In this document: positions 1 to 11,332 of the stretch, in pieces
Position numbering within the stretch: position 1 is the stretch's first letter
How the letters are laid out: each line of letters begins with the position of its first letter
DNA from: Pseudeuparius sepicola
Taxonomy: Eukaryota > Arthropoda > Insecta > Coleoptera > Anthribidae
Direction of reading: 5' to 3'
DNA: 64,000 bases
NCBI GenBank assembly: GCA_963920635.1
Contig: OY987299.1
Location: 24,568,901-24,632,900, forward strand
Notes under the pieces: model-generated
What the model was told of the DNA's origin: nothing
Seen by the model: the letters and a program-made list of their open reading frames with translations, nothing else
The model's database searches: none
Program-made: the position numbers and the translations under genes

Positions 1-314
1 TTTAGTGTTAATGTGTTATATGGCAAATGACGTGGTACCTACGTTTATGATTTATTTAATCAATAAATTTAACATTAACTGAATTTTTACTGAACCGTTA
101 AACAATTATTCCAAAGCAAACGAGAAAAAAATGCTAGGTCATATTTAGATTTCTTGTAAAAAAGTGCCTTATTAATGTTTAACTTGGAACTGTCCAGCCC
201 TATTCGTTTTCGTTTAAAAAAATAAAAACAAAAACGACAATTTTCAGTTTTTTCGCATTATTTTCAAAACGAGAAGAGCCAGCCAAAATTACCATATGTT
301 ACTCGGCATATTGA

Positions 315-660
315 ACCGATTTCGACAACTCTTTTTTTTATTAGACAAAGGGAGTACCAGAGGTGGCTCCATTTAAATTTGAAAAAAAAAGCCAGCCCTA
401 AGGGTGAAAAAATAGGGGATGAAATTTGATATTGGACCGATTTCAATTATTCTTTTTTATTACAAAGGGATCACTTTAGGAGTGGCCTCATTTAAATTTG
501 AAGAAAAAAATTCCACCTGTAAGGGGTTCTTTCTTTTATTGGAAAGGGGTACCTTAGGTGTGGTCCCATTTAAATTAAAAAAAAATTCCACCCCTAATAA
601 GGGAAGATAAATAGGGGATGAAAGTTCATATTGGACCGATTTGGATGATTCTTATTGTTC
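315..660. repeat. Diverged tandem repeat, three core copies
   Basis: A core block (a T-run, 'acaaaggga', a 'gtggcctcatttaaattt'-like stretch, an A-run, then 'ccaccccta') recurs at about 328, 449 and 530. A second shared block ('ggggatgaaa...attggaccgattt') recurs at 315, 436 and 635. The copies differ by substitutions and small indels. Short open frames across it are by-products of the repeat. No gene is seen between 1 and 1000. Confidence 0.55.
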
Positions 661-1015
661 TTGTGCTTGTAAGATCTAAACTTTGTCGATATCTTTATAA
701 AAGGTCTGAAGCTTTTTTGTCAGTCTTTATTGTTTTTATGTGTTATTATTTCTATGTTCTTTTTTTATATTATTACTATACAGTGAAGTTATATAACAGT
801 AACAGTAGGAAAAATGCAGTACATTGGAATTATTGTGAGTATTTTATTATTTTATTTGGATACATTTAGACACTCAATTCTAAAAAATATTAACAACAAA
901 GTGCCTAACCTAACCTAAATGCCTAAATGAGAACTCCTAGAGTCACGTGAGTTCGCGCCGCGCCACGGCCGGTATTTTTCGTTGGCCGCGGACCAAGGTT
1001 AATGGAGAGCCTTTT

Positions 1016-1201
1016 TGGGCAAATGCTAATAACGGCCATTGTGATAAATATTTTTAAATAATTTTTGTCTCAAAATGTGAGTAATTACTTAGATTAAAAT
1101 TTAAAAAGTTTAAAATTATGCGAGTTGCTCGCTACAGATCGAAAAGAGTCATTTGATGGGTCAAAATGTTGAATCACCACGCACGTGGTGTACATTGAGT
1201 C
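1016..1201 (+). mobile_element. Half copy of a TTAA-flanked foldback element
   Basis: This matches the right arm of the complete palindromic element at 10936-11328: the 'attgtgataaatattttt', 'tgtctcaaaatgtgag' and 'gggtcaaaatgttgaatcac' blocks occur in the same order, ending in 'tacattgagtc' followed by TTAA (1202-1205). The left arm is missing and is replaced by GC-rich unique sequence at about 940-1010. Confidence 0.6.
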
Positions 1202-1299
1202 TTAACTTAAGGATTGATAATTCTTGATAAATAGGCTAAAGGTGAACTAATAAAAGTATGAGAAATATTCTTATGGAAACAGTAATTGGGAAGGATAGT

Positions 1300-1460
1300 C
1301 AATGCAATAGTGTTTAAAAAAATTCAAATTTCAAATTTCAAGTTGGGCGGACACAGCATACCTGGCGATATCCGTCCCAACGATAAGGTGGCACTTGCCT
1401 CATATTGGCTAGATTGGTGAAAGGCAGAGGCCACAAAAAAGATAAGAAGAAGAAGAATAT
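1300..1460 (+). mobile_element. Possible 3' end of a non-LTR retroposon or SINE
   Basis: A moderately GC-rich unit ('gggcggacacagcatacc' ... 'gaaaggcagaggccac') is followed by A-rich sequence and a short AAG microsatellite. That layout is common at retroposon 3' ends. I see no coding or promoter signature, and no second copy in the window. Confidence 0.25.
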
Positions 1461-1477
1461 TATTATAGGTCTGTGAG

Positions 1478-1547
1478 CACAAAATATATAGGTTAGGTTG
1501 TCCATGAGTGAACTAACCTAACCTAAACCTAACCTATATATTTTGTG
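1478..1547. repeat. Hairpin with TTAGG-like tract
   Basis: 'cacaaaatatataggttagg' at 1478 is mirrored by the inverse sequence ending at 1547. The 3' side carries several CCTAA units, the complement of the insect telomeric repeat TTAGG. It lies about 210 bases upstream of the DUSP12 start codon. A similar short CCTAA tract lies at about 903-917. Confidence 0.6.
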
Positions 1548-1759
1548 GAGTGAACGACGACAAGTTTTCATGTTATTTGAGTTTGAGTATTTTTTATAAA
1601 ATTTTATATAAACCCAAACCCAAGGGCACAAATAAACATTATTATTGCCAAAGTGGACTTATTATTAGTATCTTTTTTTGCAATACGTATATAAATAGGT
1701 ATAATTAAGTAGATAAATATAAAACCATTTCTGTTCTCATCGCTGCTTCCAATACAATA

Positions 1760-3000
1760 ATGGATATACTCCACAGAGAAGACTTCACTTTTGGACCAGT
1801 AAGCATAGATAAAATTGATCATAACTTATATCTTGGTAGTCTCTCAGCTGCAAAAGATTTGTCAACTTTAAATAGATACAAAATAACACATATTTTAACA
1901 ATCGATACATGCCCCTTGCCAAGAAATATATTAGAACTGAACTATATTACCACTAAATTCATCCAATTGACCGACCAACCAACAGAAGATCTTCTTTCTA
2001 ATTTTGACGATACGTATGAATTTATAAAAGATGGTGTCTCTAAAGGAGTAGTATTTGTTCACTGCTATTTCGGCGTTTCTAGAAGTGCTGCTGTTGTTAT
2101 TGCTTATATTATGAAGAAATACAGTAAAACACATGCAGAAGCATTTGAGATGGTTAAAGCAAAAAGAAGCATTGTTCACCCAAACTCTGGATTTGTAACA
2201 CAATTAAAGTTATATAAAGGAATGGGATATAAAATTAACAGAGAAGACAAAAAGTACAAAGTGTTTCGATTAAATGTGGCAGCCCATCAAGTGCGTAAGG
2301 CAAGAATTCTTCCTCAAAATTTTACTGATTTGATACAACCTGACCCGGGATTAACTCAGTCTCAGCCTGAGCCGAACGTGTATAGATGCAAGAAATGTAG
2401 AAGGGCTGTGGCTTGTGAGTCACACCTTATTATGCATCAGAATAAGGGAGAAAATTGCTTGCAAACATATTTTCTTGAACCTATAGCTTGGATGAATGTC
2501 ACCCAGGTTAGTTATCATTTGGTTCGATCCCTGTTCCTGATATCACAGACTAACGAGTAATACAGACAAATCCTTAGCGATATGTGTCAAAAGGAGACTC
2601 GCTTTTTAGCGAAATATCTTCTGAATGCATGAATAATGTGCATTTTATTTGATTGTACATTAATCTGCATAGCGAAGAGATAGTATTAGAACCAAATTTA
2701 TCCTTAAAATACTGTCTGTCTTTCTGTAAATTGAAATGGAGACTCGCTTATTTCTGACACATGTCCGTAAGGAGGCTTCTGTTGCAAAGCTATTTATTCT
2801 GTGCTGATATCAATCAAAATTGACTACAGGTTATGGAGGGAAAGCTGCTGTGCCCTAAGTGCCAGGCAAAACTAGGATCGTTCAGTTGGATAGCTGGTTG
2901 CCGATGTCCATGTGATGTAAAAGTAGCCCCTGCCTTCTATTTGATCCCTTCCAAAGTTGACTTTACAAATGTGGTAAAGAATGTTGAAATGACATTTTAA
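1760..3000 (+). CDS. DUSP12: Dual specificity protein phosphatase 12, two exons
   Basis: Exon 1 is 1760-2506 and exon 2 is 2830-3000, joined in phase 0 (donor CAG|GTTAGT, acceptor TACAG|GTT), giving 305 residues; human DUSP12 is about 340. The phosphatase domain covers roughly residues 10-160, with the P-loop HCYFGVSRS at 101-109 (nucleophile C102, R108) and candidate general acid D72. The C-terminal zinc-binding half has YRCKKCRR (C210, C213), then 'TYFLEPIAWM' and, in exon 2, 'LLCPKCQAKLGSFSW' followed by a CxCxC stretch and 'VAPAF'. This is the family's distinctive carboxyl domain, which settles the identity. DUSP12/Yvh1 proteins dephosphorylate Tyr and Ser/Thr substrates and act in 60S ribosome maturation (family knowledge). 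The ATG at 1760 is the first in frame and starts right at the domain. Reading through the intron would give a false 266-residue product. No defect is seen, so the gene is likely functional. Confidence 0.95.
2544..2803. mobile_element. MITE, 260 bp, inside the DUSP12 intron
   Basis: Termini are CACAGA...TCTGTG. A 7-bp direct repeat, CTGATAT, flanks it (2537-2543 and 2804-2810). A second, highly similar copy is at 34984-35236 with its own 7-bp flanking duplication. Both carry two internal 'ggagactcgctt' motifs. No coding capacity. The 7-bp duplication and CA-start suggest a hAT-like element, but the superfamily is uncertain. With element and duplication removed, the intron would be about 56 bases. 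Confidence 0.85.
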
Positions 3001-3158
3001 TTGACTGTTCCCTTATTATAAGACGAGGCGAGGGGAAGAAATCCGTTAATTCTGTAAACTAATTGGATGAAAAATTAATATTTTAATGGTTATTGCTTAA
3101 AGAGGCCACTTCATAAAGTCCCTGTCATCTACATAAGAGTCGGAAAGGTTAATTTTTA

Positions 3159-3751
3159 GGAAGTGGCTATTTATACGTCCGACGGATACAAACGTCAGTA
3201 TACGTCTTGCGCTCTCATTGGTCGATTGAGTCACGTGACACATAACCTTACTTCTACCGTCCGATGGATTATGAATCGGCTTGGTTACTAAGTCGATTGG
3301 ATGATGTCCGAGATTATTCAGACCTATCTTGTCTCATTTTATATTGCGTATGCCCTACTTTTTCCGCGATGGGCGCTGCGGAATGAAAAATGAAGTGGTT
3401 ATTTTATTATTTACAATGATGTAACCCACCCCCGATTTTCCGCGCCGAATGTCGGGGGGTAGCCAAAATTTCAAGAAAATCGGGGATGAGTTACACCATT
3501 GGAAATTATTACCACTACTTTTTTCATACGGCAGCCTCTATCCCCCAAAAAGGAGCAGTGCATATGCTCCTTATTGCAAAGATGCTTGAGAAAAATGCAC
3601 TTCCGACGTATCTAAATATGAGTTTACTTCGGCTTCGGACTTGTACGGAGTTAAATGCACGTCCAAAGAAGTCACGTGACTCAGCCCACCAATGAGAGCG
3701 CAAGACGTATACTGACGTTTGTATCCGTCGGACGTATAAATAGCCACTTCC
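3159..3751. mobile_element. TIR element with 9-bp target duplication (MULE-like)
   Basis: The ends are inverted repeats of about 70 bases beginning GGAAGTGGCTATTTATACG. They are flanked by a perfect 9-bp direct repeat, TAATTTTTA (3150-3158, 3752-3760). Long TIRs with a 9-bp duplication fit Mutator-like elements. The centre (about 3410-3500) holds a collapsed fragment of the palindrome family seen at 25415-26009 ('ttcaagaaaatcgggg'). It begins about 150 bases after the DUSP12 stop. Short ORFs inside are not genes. Confidence 0.8.
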
Positions 3752-3760
3752 TAATTTTTA

Positions 3761-4898
3761 ATTTAAAGGCTGTATGACACTACCCATAATTCTCAAGAGA
3801 AATCTGTGGATAATTGGACTCTGATACTAGGCCGTTATATCCAGTTCAGAGGCTAAATGCCGATGTTATGTGGTTACACCATCCCCCTGCTTCCGACAGG
3901 AGTAGTTTGGCTTCTACGCCATCCCCCTTATTAGAAAAAAAGTAATCTTGTCGTTTGTTTTTCGTAAAGTTGATTTCATTTGAGAATCGTAAATGAGTTG
4001 AAACTTAATATTTATTTATTGATTGTGATATATTTGGTTGCGCGAATCAATTAGGTATTATTAATTGCACCTAGCTGCAATAAAGTGACTGAATTCAAGA
4101 GTTCATGTATTTTTATATCGAACCATATCTCAGAAGTTGTGGTCAACCACTAGTAATTCAAATAAGTAATAAGAAAATTAAAACAAGTAGTAATTTTACA
4201 AATATTGAAGGTATTAAAATCATTTCCTTTGAATTTCAAGGTGATTTTCATCCCCTCTGCCTCGTTTGTCACTTGTTGTTATCAATATTACCATAAAATT
4301 ATATATTTATGATATAACATTATATAATAACTACTGACGAAGTAGGTGGAAAATCTTTAAACTAGTCAAATATTGTCTTATGTTTAGGTACCTATGATTA
4401 TTATACAGCAATGCTTCATTTTAGATACAGGGGTGTTGAATTTTTTCCGAAAATCGACTTATGTTGACTTACTCTAAGCTAGTAGAAGTAGAGTATTGCA
4501 ACCATATCTTCGGTATTGATAAGACAATATCAAGTTCAATAATTAAAGTGTATGCGGCAAGAATCTACCGAATTTGGCCAGATGACAGAACTCTGTAAGT
4601 TCCAACTTTATATCAGATAAATGCCAAAATTAGAGGAAATTACTAGGAACTTACTTACTCCAAAATGTTTTTTTTCTTCTAATTAATATATTATTATCGA
4701 TTTCAATTAATTAAGTGGCTGCATCTAGAAACACACTGTATATTCAATCCATATAATAGCTTCTAGTAATATCAGCTAAAGCTAATAATTGTTTAAATAA
4801 GTTCAATTGAAAAAAACATTTTGAGCTGAATACCTACGTCCCTATCCCACCTTAACTGTCGTAGCTCAACAAAATTACTTTTCAGAGGTGGTTCATAA
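3761..4898. other. Intergenic, no supported feature
   Basis: AT-rich sequence without a convincing exon, RNA gene or repeat structure. Open frames here are short and lack recognisable content. Confidence 0.5.
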
Positions 4899-4899
4899 A

Positions 4900-5940
4900 T
4901 AAACTCCTGGACGAAATTAACGCACCAACTTAATAAACCCCACAAAAATTGTATTTTTTTTTAATAAATTGATGGAAAAATAAATTAATGGAAACTAAAT
5001 GAAAAGCAACAAATTGCATTGTTTAATTAGTTTAACAGTAGTCAATGTCCAAAACCTACTATTTATATTCTTGGTATAGGGGAGAGTGGTACTCAGTGAG
5101 ACGCTGTAGACAGTGAGATAGCCTCATTTATTTTTAAATTTCGCGCGATTGTTTAGTTTTCTCTCTTTGTATCGCTTGCTCTAGTGTTAAAGCACGTGCC
5201 AGTGAAACCGTTATACTAAGTTGAAAGTATTGTGTGATTTTGGCGGAAAAAATAGATTTGGCAAGGCAAGGAGTAACAAAATGTACGCAATTGTTAAGCG
5301 TGTATCAGTTTCATCTGTAGATATTGAATGATTATTAGTAGTTGAAACGATTCCTTATCATCTTACTTTCTAACCTCAAATTTGTGTGGCCTGCAAAAAA
5401 TTCAGAAACCAATAAAATTCTATCTCCCATGAATTTTGGGGAATGGTACACACTGAGACAAGCCAATAGGTACACACTGAGACACTTATCTCAGTGTGTA
5501 CCAAATGTTGATTTTTGAAATTTTAAATTGTAATCACAGAGTTAAGAGAGCTATAATCCCAAAATCCCAAAAACGCGTTCCCTTCTCTTATCTTGTACAC
5601 AAATGTTAAAGTAAGAAATGCCAATAAGCACATTTCTTAAATCAAGAGCCTATGTGTTTTCTTTTAGAAGTATTTATAAGTTTGGTGTTATATAAAAAAA
5701 TAGTTAATTTTTTGTTACTTACATAAGAGATATATTTTAATTTTTATTATGTTAATAGATACGCGCAATGCAAGTTCAAAAGACAGTACTAAAATAAAAC
5801 CTGTTGTTCTGTAAATCGGTGTGTTATGTATAAAAAAGTATTTTTTGTCTCACTGGGTACCACCCTCCCCTACGCAAAAATAATTTAAAATATAATTTGA
5901 AATTTTGTACGTTGGTGCCTTAATTTTGTCCAGGAGTATA
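4900..5940. mobile_element. TIR element, outer member of a nested pair
   Basis: Left end 'aaactcctggacgaaattaa' followed by 'cgcaccaac'; right end 'gttggtgccttaattttgtc' followed by 'caggagtata', the imperfect reverse complement. Terminal TA bases suggest Tc1/mariner-type insertion. No transposase remnant is visible; much of the interior is the second element at 5079-5870. Confidence 0.7.
5079..5870. mobile_element. TIR element, inner member of a nested pair
   Basis: Starts GGGGAGAGTGGTACTCAGTG and ends with the inverse (CACTGGGTACCACCCTCCCC), with TA on each side (5077-5078, 5871-5872). The 'tggtacacactgagac' motif is repeated at about 5450-5500, once inverted. Non-coding. It lies wholly within the element at 4900-5940, so it inserted later. 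Confidence 0.75.
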
Positions 5941-7194
5941 GATTCTCTGCAAATATCAGGCTCCTCGAGCCACTATTGAGGGGGGGTCTGCCCTAGCAAG
6001 TAATGATAACTTGTTGGCAAAAACTAATTATAAATTTGATCACACATTTTATTATTAGCCATTAAGCAATTTTTGTTTTGAGAAAAGGAAAAACGTGAGT
6101 GTGCGCTGATAGCTTGAGCTTGATATTAATAATTAATATGCTTCATTGCATTTTATGCTGTCAAATCGTATATAAAATATAGTTGCTAAATACAGTGTGT
6201 CTCATGATCTATAATCTGTCAGTTGTCAAAACAGTTTTTTCGTGAATGTATTGTTTCATTTAAAATTTTGCTCAAAGTTTCATATCATCCCAAACTCTGT
6301 CTTTATTTATTTCCACACAAATGTTGCTAGGAAAATAATAGTCAATTTTCAATAAAATGAAAACTCGCATTATCTTCTGCCAAAACACCTAACATACTTT
6401 GATTTTCTTCTGCTAAAAAATTCAAAACGTATAAACATGATTTTTTAAAAAAACTGTACATTTTTTGAAAAAGAGTCGCGAATAGATTTTTTCTGAGAAT
6501 TGTTTGGGGCATTTAGTGAAGGCAAAAAAGATTACTTTTCCAGTGGCGTACCATTTTTTTATTAAAGAGAAATATGCTCCCCCCTCTCTCCGGCACTGGT
6601 GGAAGTAGACAGGCTGAATTATATGTTTGCCTTAGCGGTCTTATTTAGGAAAAATAAAGGACAACTTAAAAAAATAAATTGCATTTTGATGCCCTGTCTA
6701 ACGAAAACCATTGGGATTTGGATAGGATTTCGATACATGTTTATATGAAAAAATCTACTTATTTTGACGTTCTCTATTATATGTAGATTCTTAAAGCTGT
6801 GCCCATAAAATTTGGACTGGCTTACTTACAATGTTTCAAAATAAATTGATTTCTCGGGAAAAATTTCAAGTCCCTGCTATATCTCCAAAATGAAGCGTTT
6901 TCAGATCCATATTTTTAAAATGACATTTTCTAACTCTCTTTAAAGTTTGGCTGTTTACAAATTTGCTGTTTATCTAGTTTTACACATAACTTTCATGAAA
7001 TGTCTTTGATTTTATACTCGTTACCACAGAAAATATACTACAATATTTTCTGTGTCGTTACACAGGGAGCTCGCCATCAACAATGGAGTTCCATACTTTT
7101 TTTTATTACACCACAAAAGAAAGCAAGTAATTTACATTTCACCTTGATACTCCTATAAATAATATGTAGGTATTTCTGGAATTCTTTAACTTTT
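5941..7194. other. Intergenic with isolated transposon-end motifs
   Basis: 'tacagtgtgtctc' near 6192 resembles the ends of the TA-flanked elements at 49723 and 55739, but I found no partner end. A small inverted repeat of 'acagaaaatat' lies at about 7027-7054. No gene. Confidence 0.4.
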
Positions 7195-7699
7195 TTAAAA
7201 TTTGATGAAATTTTGGCCATTTAATCTAATCCATCTAGCTTCCTTGTTTCTGACTAGATAAAAAAGTGTAAATACAAAAGTTGGAGGGAATTGTGTCCCC
7301 AACGGTGTTATCTTGACCTACTTTCCGAGACAGCTGCCATTTTCGAGATATGACACAAACTTTTAATGGAAACCATCATAGTTGGCCATGGTCTCAAAAT
7401 ATCGGGCATTTTTATTGCTTTCCAACGATATAATAGGTACTCGATATGGTTATTCAGATAAATAACAACTTTTGTGTTTACACTTTTTATCTAAAATCAG
7501 AAACAACGAAGCTTGTAGATGGATTAGAATCGCCAAAATTACGTGTTTTCAAAATATCTAGGAAGCCATGACTTTTTTCAAAAATCCACAAGACGGATTA
7601 AATCGGGCCCACAAAACTGCAATTCTTTCCCCATTAACCTTCCTTCTATTTCCGCTAGTTGCCGAGATTCCCATACTGGTCATAAAAAAACTCACCCTG
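7195..7699. mobile_element. Partial copy of the long-TIR mariner-like family
   Basis: The right arm ends with a 'gagattcccatactgg'-type stretch and 'ctcaccctgtata', matching in reverse the left end at 63131 and related to 26973. The segment is itself palindromic around about 7370 ('aaaagtgtaaatacaaaagttg' near 7262 versus its inverse near 7465). The outer left arm is missing. The 'gatatgacacaaac' site near 7350 is an uninterrupted version of the site that carries a MITE at 63444. Confidence 0.65.
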
Positions 7700-8139
7700 T
7701 ATACAGGATATTTCCAAATTATGGTGCCGACGTAATATGACAGGTAGGAAAAATGTCATTTTGAACAATAAACATGGGTCTGAAAATGGATAATAAAAAA
7801 GTTACAGGGTGATAAAGGTACAGTTTGAAAAACATACTTTTGGCAATAACTTCTGTAGAGTAGAAGTTATTCAATTTCGATGAAACATTGGTGCAGTCCT
7901 TTAGTCGCTGAAGTGCAACAATTTCGCATACAAACAATTTATTCCCATCGCATAGAGGTGAAGGGGCGGGGTAGCACAATCATAACTTTTTTCAGGTTTT
8001 CATAATTTTAGTGCATCTTTTCATTCTGCAACAAAGAGGTACTCTTGTTTGATAACGATAAACTGTGCCCTAAAACATCAGTCAACTCCAAAATAAAAAA
8101 AAATCAACTACCGCTTTCAAATTTTACGGAATAATTGAA

Positions 8140-8580
8140 GACCTCGATGCAAAAACCGGACAAGTCCACTTTTGGGTAAAATTGACTTTTTCCACTACAT
8201 TTATGTATTAAAATATCGCCGATCGATTGGTGCAAGAATCAGCCAAGTCCAAAGCAGAATAACGTTGATATATAGCTTTAGGACTTGACCGCTCGCATTC
8301 TTGGGTGCAAGAACCAGACAAGTCCGGGAGTTTTTTTCATTTTCCCAAAACTTATAAATATGGGTAAAATTGACTTTTTCCACTACATTTGTGTATTAAA
8401 ATATCGCCGATCGATTGGTGTAAGAATCAGCAAAGTCCAAAGCAGAATAACGTTGATATATAGCTTTAGGACTTGGCCGCTCGCATTCTTGGGTGCAAGA
8501 ACCAGACAAGTCCGGGAGTTTCTTTTTCATTTTCCCAAAACTTATAAACTATGGACTTGTCCGGTTTTTGCACCGAGGTC
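8140..8580. mobile_element. Nested TIR element with a 188-bp internal duplication
   Basis: Begins GACCTCGATGCAAAAACCGG and ends with its near-perfect inverse (CCGGTTTTTGCACCGAGGTC). Inside, a unit starting 'tgggtaaaattgactttttc' occurs twice, at 8173 and 8361, nearly identical. 'aaccagacaagtccggga' recurs as sub-terminal copies. Non-coding; overlapping open frames on both strands are products of the repeat. Confidence 0.7.
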
Positions 8581-8858
8581 TTTAATTGTACCATTTAAAG
8601 TGACAAAAAATTCCTTATGAACGATCTACCAAACATTTTTGGCTTTTAAAATGGAACGGATTGAACACTACCAAATTTTGACACCCTAAGTATTTCAAGT
8701 AAATCAATGATGTTTTACCCAATGCCCATTTGGCATTTTTTCTTAATTTGGAACATACAGCATTTGTGATGCTCACCCTGTATATGATGTTAGTTGGCGA
8801 GCGGTATTGTACAGGGTGCGGGTTCACAAGTTACTTACTTTTGGTGTGGGCCTAAGGT

Positions 8859-9883
8859 TGTATAACGAAAACACAGGGATAGTTTAATAGGTGTATTAAG
8901 ATTAAATACGAAACAGTATAACAAAATACAGTTTAAGAGGAAGTTCAAAAAAATGTGCAATAATTAAATAATGAATAATTTTAAAAATCTATGATTTCGC
9001 ACAACGCTACTCAAGATATCCGAAATATTAACCCTTTTTATGTAACACAATCCAAACGTTTCAAAAGTTACACTGTTAAACAATCGAATTTAAATTAGGG
9101 CACAAAACAATATGTCAAAATGGCACAAATACGTAACCTATGGTATGGCATTAAAATGACAACATTCAGATTAAAAGTACAAAAATTGCCAAAGATTCCC
9201 AAATTGCATAAAAATTAATCGATTACTCTGTATAACATTGATTAACCTCCCACTACAAAATTGGCATATAATGTAAATCAATATTACCCTACTCAAGTTT
9301 GTAACATAAATTTGTTCAAATAAAAGGCAAAACTCATAATATCGTTCAAAATAAATTCCCAAATCTATTCAAAATTCCCAATAAAAGTTACAAAATTATT
9401 TTAGTTCAAATAAAATGCACAATAAATTCAATTTCTCTAAAGTTTTCAAAATAATTTCAAAATTCGAAATAAAAGGCAATTCAAACATAAAGGAATCAAA
9501 ACAAAAATATCTTACTCTTTGGTCAGTCCAAACTTACTAAGGTGCTTAGGTGAGTATTTCTTTCTTGGTGATTTTGATCAGGGGTTTCTGTGACAACCGA
9601 CATCTTCCGTTCGTTTCGCCCGCTTTTATACCTTATTTTGGAGGCTAAATTCTCAACAGGCTCCCGAATGGACTCTTGCAAGCTGGAATCGCGGCGCTGG
9701 ATGCCGGAAAAATCTGGTTTCGGTCGGTTTCCAGCGAATATTTGCGGCGCGAATCCCAACCGAGCCTCCGTAAGACGTGGAAAAGTTTTACTTGAGATCT
9801 CTGGATATGGGGGCCTTACGGAGTTACGGTACAATATCGTGACATTGAAACTTTTGGCTCGGGGCGCCCGCCTGGGCACTACA
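8859..9883 (-). mobile_element. Possible solo LTR of a retrotransposon
   Basis: Read on the minus strand this starts TGTAGTGCCCAGGCGGGCGC, has a CpG-rich 5' third, a TATAAAAG box about 255 bases in, a long AT-rich part, and can end ...TTATACA. TG...CA ends and an internal TATA promoter fit an LTR. No flanking target duplication, primer-binding site or second LTR was found, so boundaries are tentative. The GC-rich third is open on both strands but resembles no protein I know. Confidence 0.3.
9590..9632 (-). promoter_or_regulatory. TATA-type promoter (in the LTR-like segment)
   Basis: TATAAAAG at 9630-9623 (minus strand) with GC-rich sequence 3' of it; initiation would be expected near 9600. 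Inferred from sequence only. Confidence 0.35.
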
Positions 9884-10231
9884 CATTTAAATGCAGTAGG
9901 TATAAATTTTATTTTTCGAATTTTGGAGTTAACAGGTGTTTTGTGGCACATTTTGCCAATTTCAACTCAAATGGTTAATTTTATCGTTATGGAACAAATA
10001 TTCACTTTTTTTTTGTTGCTTTTCACTGACTAAAGGACTGCACCAGGTTTCATTTAAATTGCATAGCTTCTGTAGAAGTTATTGCGATTTTTTTAAAACT
10101 ATATCTTTATCACCCTGTAACTTTCTTAATATATATTTTCGGACCCATGTTTATAGGAAAATTTTTGCTCCAAATGACAATTTCTGCCTGTCATATTAAG
10201 TTGGCACCATAATTTAGAGACACCTTGTGTA

Positions 10232-10931
10232 TAAATATATTTTTCCGCATAATGCCTCTACGCCTATGGAAATATCTGAGTGAAAATGTGCGCTAGGATT
10301 TCAACACTTCCACCAAATTTGAAAAAAATTGGTGCAGAATACCTGAGGAAAATTTGGTACACACTGTACAACAAGCAGCTTCACAACAGAAAGCTCCTTA
10401 ATAACAGCTGTCAAATTGACTCTAAATCGTAAGCATTTTATTTTTTGAATCTATTATATTTCAGTTCTACAACCTGGTAAGAAGAAATATTCGAGAAAAA
10501 TACGATTAGAAGTAGGTAACTACTGAGCATTTTGGAGTAATACCTAAGTTGGAGTCCATTTGACATTCCACAGGTTTCACAACAGCCTTCTGTTGTGGAA
10601 GTATATTTTCTGTTCTAGCTTCAACCGTTGACTGAAATATTCTTCAGTCAACGCTTCAACCAATGATTATAAATTATAGTAGTTGTTGATCACTACTTCA
10701 ATTCTAACAGATCTGTTGTTCTCTGGTCTTTCTGTAATTGAAATCGTCAAGCAGATAAACAAAACTTCTTTGAGTTAAAGTCATATTGCGTTACGTGAAC
10801 TTCACTGTCAAACCAAAAAGAACAATCTATTTTTTCTAATTATTGTTAATAGGTAGAATCAAGATGAGGAACTGCAGTTGTGATAATACAATCATCCAGT
10901 TTAAATAGAGTACCTGAACTTTACTTCTTTG
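10232..10931. other. Intergenic, small hairpins only
   Basis: A palindrome built on 'gttgactgaa' and its inverse lies at about 10627-10655; a comparable hairpin is at 50825-50861. 'ttcacaacag' and 'ttctgttgtg' motifs recur at about 10380-10600. No gene is supported. Confidence 0.4.
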
Positions 10932-10935
10932 TTAA

Positions 10936-11328
10936 GACTCAATGTACAACACGTACATGGTGATTCAACATTTTGACCCATAAAACGGCTTTTTTTATCT
11001 GAAGCGAGCAACACTCAAAATTTTAAACTTTAGATGAATAGAAATTTTAATCTAAGTACCTGCTCACATCTAAAACTCACATTTTGAGACAAAAATGATT
11101 TAAAAATATTTATCACAATGGCTGTCATTAGCATTTGCGCAAAAGCCTAATGGCGGTCATTGTGATAAATATTTTTAAATAATTTTTGTCTCAAAATGTG
11201 AGAAATTACTTAGATTAAAATTTGTATTGACCAAAAGTTTAAAATTTTGCATGTTGCTCGCTTCAGATAAAAAAGCCATTTTATGGGTCAAAATGTTGAA
11301 TCACCAGGTATGTTCTGTACATTGAGTC
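10936..11328. mobile_element. Complete TTAA-flanked foldback element, 393 bp
   Basis: An almost complete palindrome with arms of about 190 bases meeting near 11130. Ends are GACTCAATGTAC...GTACA(n)TTGAGTC, with TTAA on both sides (10932-10935, 11329-11332). TTAA is the target of piggyBac-type transposases, which suggests a piggyBac-mobilised MITE. A half copy at 1016-1201 ends in the same TTAA. Confidence 0.75.
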
Positions 11329-11332
11329 TTAA

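Larger units (their letters stand above)
7702..10231. mobile_element. Composite TIR element of about 2.5 kb
   Basis: Left end 'caggatatttccaaattatg' followed by 'gtgccgacgtaatatgacag'; the right end near 10187-10231 is its diverged inverse. Arms can be followed for about 220 bases ('cttctgtagagtagaagtta' near 7850 versus its inverse near 10070; 'gttacagggtgataaag' versus 'ctttatcaccctgtaac'). The interior holds a nested TIR element (8140-8580) and a possible LTR (8859-9883). Confidence 0.6.

Noticed and set aside
1604..2203. Minus-strand open frames over DUSP12
   Set aside because: Shadows of the DUSP12 coding exon.
8859..9883. Complete LTR retrotransposon
   Set aside because: Only one LTR-like unit; no gag/pol coding, primer-binding site or target duplication.
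9523..10033. Overlapping long open frames on both strands
   Set aside because: Both arise from the GC-rich, LTR-like segment; no protein family recognised and a minus-strand TATA box lies within.
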